NCBI RefSeq assembly: GCF_900111245.1
Contig: NZ_FOGO01000001.1
Span: forward strand, 310,001-374,000
Source: Streptomyces qinglanensis
GTDB taxonomy: Bacteria > Actinomycetota > Actinomycetes > Streptomycetales > Streptomycetaceae
DNA length: 64,000 nt
Direction of reading: 5' to 3'
The notes beneath the pieces are model-generated. The model did not search any database and had not been told where the DNA came from. It was given only the letters and a program-made list of their open reading frames with translations. The translations under genes were made by a program, and so were the position numbers. Below, one piece after another: positions 62,568-64,000 of this stretch; position 1 is the stretch's first letter; the number at the start of each line of letters is the position of its first letter.

Positions 62568-63269
62568 ATGGGAACAGCAGGAGTGCGGACGGTGCGGGCG
62601 GGGATCTTCACCGCCCTCTGCGTCGCCCTGTCCTCCGGAGCCCATGTACTGCTCTCCGGCTCCCCCGTTCCGCTGCGCCCCTTCCTGCTCGTCTCGGCGG
62701 CGGTCTTCGCAGCCGCGTTCGCGCTGGCCGGCCGGGAGCGGAGCTTCGCCCGGATAGCTGCGCTGCTGGTCCCGCTGGAGCTGGCGGCCGACACCGTCTT
62801 CACCACCGGCCGGCACGCCTGCTACGGGCAGGCGGGCGGGCCGGTCACCGGGCCGCTGCGCTCGGTCGGCGTCGACCTGCTGTGCGGCGGCGGCAGCGTG
62901 GGCACGCCGCTGGCGCGGATGACCGCGCACGGCGGCCGGGCCGCCGCCTACCCGGCGGGCGTGCACGGGGTGCCGGGCACGGCCCTCCCCTGGCTGCTGC
63001 TGGCGGCGCACGTCGCGGCGGGCCTGCTGGCCGCGCTGTGGCTGCGCCGCGGCGAGGCGGCCGCGGCACGGCTGCTGCGCGCCGCGGCCACCGGTGCGTT
63101 CCGTCCGCTGCGGATCGCGGTCGCCGCCGTCGGTGCCGTCCGCGACCGCGGCCCGGTGCTGCCGCCGCGGGCTTCCGCGCCCGGTGCCCCGCCCGCGCTG
63201 CCGCTGCTGACCCACTCCGTACACCGTCGCGGGCCGCCTGCCCGGACCGCCGTGGCACCGGCGGTCTGA
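62568..63269 (+). CDS. Membrane protein of unknown function
   Basis: This 233-aa protein has four or five hydrophobic helices in the first 170 residues, with a Cys-containing extracytoplasmic loop (H-A-C-Y-G-Q and L-L-C-G-G-G). An Arg/Pro-rich tail of about 60 residues ends it. An ATG at 62550 would add six residues. It precedes the thioredoxin gene by 44 bases and may be cotranscribed. Confidence 0.75.
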   Translation: MGTAGVRTVRAGIFTALCVALSSGAHVLLSGSPVPLRPFLLVSAAVFAAAFALAGRERSFARIAALLVPLELAADTVFTTGRHACYGQAGGPVTGPLRSVGVDLLCGGGSVGTPLARMTAHGGRAAAYPAGVHGVPGTALPWLLLAAHVAAGLLAALWLRRGEAAAARLLRAAATGAFRPLRIAVAAVGAVRDRGPVLPPRASAPGAPPALPLLTHSVHRRGPPARTAVAPAV

Positions 63270-63313
63270 GGCAAGGATTCCCCCGCGTACGGACATCGGA
63301 GAAGAAGACAGCC

Positions 63314-64000
63314 ATGAGCAAGCGCAACAGCCAGGAAGCCAAGCGCGCGGCCCGCGAGCGGCTGCGCATCGAGCGTGAGAAGCAGGCCAGGAAGGAGCGG
63401 ACCCGGCGGCAGCTGCTGGTCGCCCTCTCGGTCGTCGGAGTGCTGGCCGTGGTGGCCGGTATCGGGATCTTCGTCGCCAAGCTGAACAGCCAGGACGCCA
63501 GCGACGACGGGATGTCCGTCACGACCGCGGGCGCCAAGGCGGAGAAGACCGTCGACGTCTACGAGGACCTGCGCTGCCCGGCGTGCGCCAGCTTCGAGCA
63601 GGCGATGGGCGAGCCGCTGCAGAAGGGTGCCGAGGAGGGCAAGTACAAGCTGCGCGTCCACCTCGGCGCCATCATCGACGGCAACATGGGCGGCTCCGGC
63701 TCCCGCAACGCCGCCCGTGCGCTGGGCGCCGCCAAGGCCGTGAGCGTCCAGGCGTTCGCGGACTACAAGGCGAAGCTGTACTCGGCCAAGTGGCACCCGG
63801 AGGAGCAGGAGGACAAGTTCGCCGACAACGACTACCTGCTCAAGGTCTCGGACACGGTCCCGGAGCTGAAGGACAACAAGGCGTTCGAGAAGGCCGTCAA
63901 GGGCAAGAAGTACACCAAGTGGGCCAAGGACATGATCGCCGGCTTCAACGGCGCCGACGTCCAGAGCACCCCCACCGTCCGGATCGACGGTGAGCAGGTG
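63314..64000 (+). CDS. Membrane-anchored DsbA-like thioredoxin (3' end outside window)
   Basis: The first 229 codons are present and the frame is still open at the edge. A Lys/Arg/Glu-rich cytoplasmic start (1-36), a membrane helix (37-56), then a thioredoxin fold with L-R-C-P-A-C near residue 84 and the cis-proline S-T-P-T-V near 218 follow. The layout equals the protein at 23705-24445, including I-D-G-N-M-G-G after the active site. It is a probable extracytoplasmic disulfide oxidoreductase. Confidence 0.9.
   Translation, partial: MSKRNSQEAKRAARERLRIEREKQARKERTRRQLLVALSVVGVLAVVAGIGIFVAKLNSQDASDDGMSVTTAGAKAEKTVDVYEDLRCPACASFEQAMGEPLQKGAEEGKYKLRVHLGAIIDGNMGGSGSRNAARALGAAKAVSVQAFADYKAKLYSAKWHPEEQEDKFADNDYLLKVSDTVPELKDNKAFEKAVKGKKYTKWAKDMIAGFNGADVQSTPTVRIDGEQV

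Overview
The window is about 72% GC with strong G/C third-position bias, GTG/TTG starts and stop-start overlaps. Its gene content (PriA in place of HisA plus TrpF, the small trpM gene, XRE/DUF397 genes, TIGR02234 and HGxxPAAW proteins) points to Streptomyces or a close relative. As far as I recall, the order gltD-gltB ... lgt-dsbA-trpA-trpB-trpM-trpC-trpE-hisI ... hisF-ridA-priA-hisH-hisB-hisC-hisD ... dnaE-DUF2252 matches a core chromosomal block of Streptomyces. I cannot name the species. I see no insertion sequence, prophage, CRISPR array, rRNA or tRNA.

Layout. (1) 1-5.9 kb: a lipoprotein/secreted-protein gene pair present twice in tandem, each copy followed by a gltD 3' end. The upstream gltD copy is a decayed fragment; the downstream one is the intact glutamate synthase small subunit. 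(2) 4.4-10.6 kb: gltBD (minus strand), with a GlnR-like site upstream of gltB. (3) 10.6-11.4 kb: a long non-coding stretch with an array of GC hairpins. (4) 11.4-14.2 kb: two overlapping cytochrome P450 genes. One resembles CYP157 and lacks the ExxR arginine; the other is canonical but carries two in-frame minisatellites. (5) 14.4-22.4 kb: a VIT-family membrane protein and an Mrp-type Na+/H+ antiporter operon, mnhAB(fused)-C-D-E-F-G. (6) 22.4-31.8 kb: lgt, a membrane-anchored DsbA-like thioredoxin, trpA-B-M-C, three small membrane-protein genes, trpE and hisI, all minus strand. (7) 31.9-39.9 kb: TIGR03085 protein, Tat-exported serine hydrolase, LysR regulator divergent from sdhCAB with a LysR box between them, a methyltransferase and a small membrane protein. 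(8) 40.2-42.5 kb: an accessory regulatory island with three tiny overlapping genes divergent from an XRE regulator, two nearly identical DUF397 genes, and a ribbon-helix-helix-like protein. (9) 42.6-48.5 kb: the his operon hisD-C-B-(54-aa membrane protein)-H-priA-ridA-F, with a perfect palindrome upstream and a 20-bp-stem terminator at its end. (10) 48.8-64 kb: a repeat-rich membrane protein, a LON-domain protein, YbaK, a membrane protein, an ABC-2 exporter, a NYN protein, a 51-aa basic protein, dnaE, DUF2252, a membrane protein and a second membrane-anchored thioredoxin cut by the window end.

How the parts fit. GltBD supplies glutamate. The trp genes cover anthranilate synthase component I, indole-glycerol-phosphate synthase and tryptophan synthase; trpD, trpG and a separate trpF are not here, and PriA in the his operon should supply the TrpF step. 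hisG and hisE are also absent. The most distinctive material is the XRE/DUF397 island with its coupled micro-genes, the orphan CYP157/CYP154-type pair without conservon genes, and an unusual density of tandem duplications at every scale (9 bp to about 2.5 kb), many of them in frame inside coding sequence.
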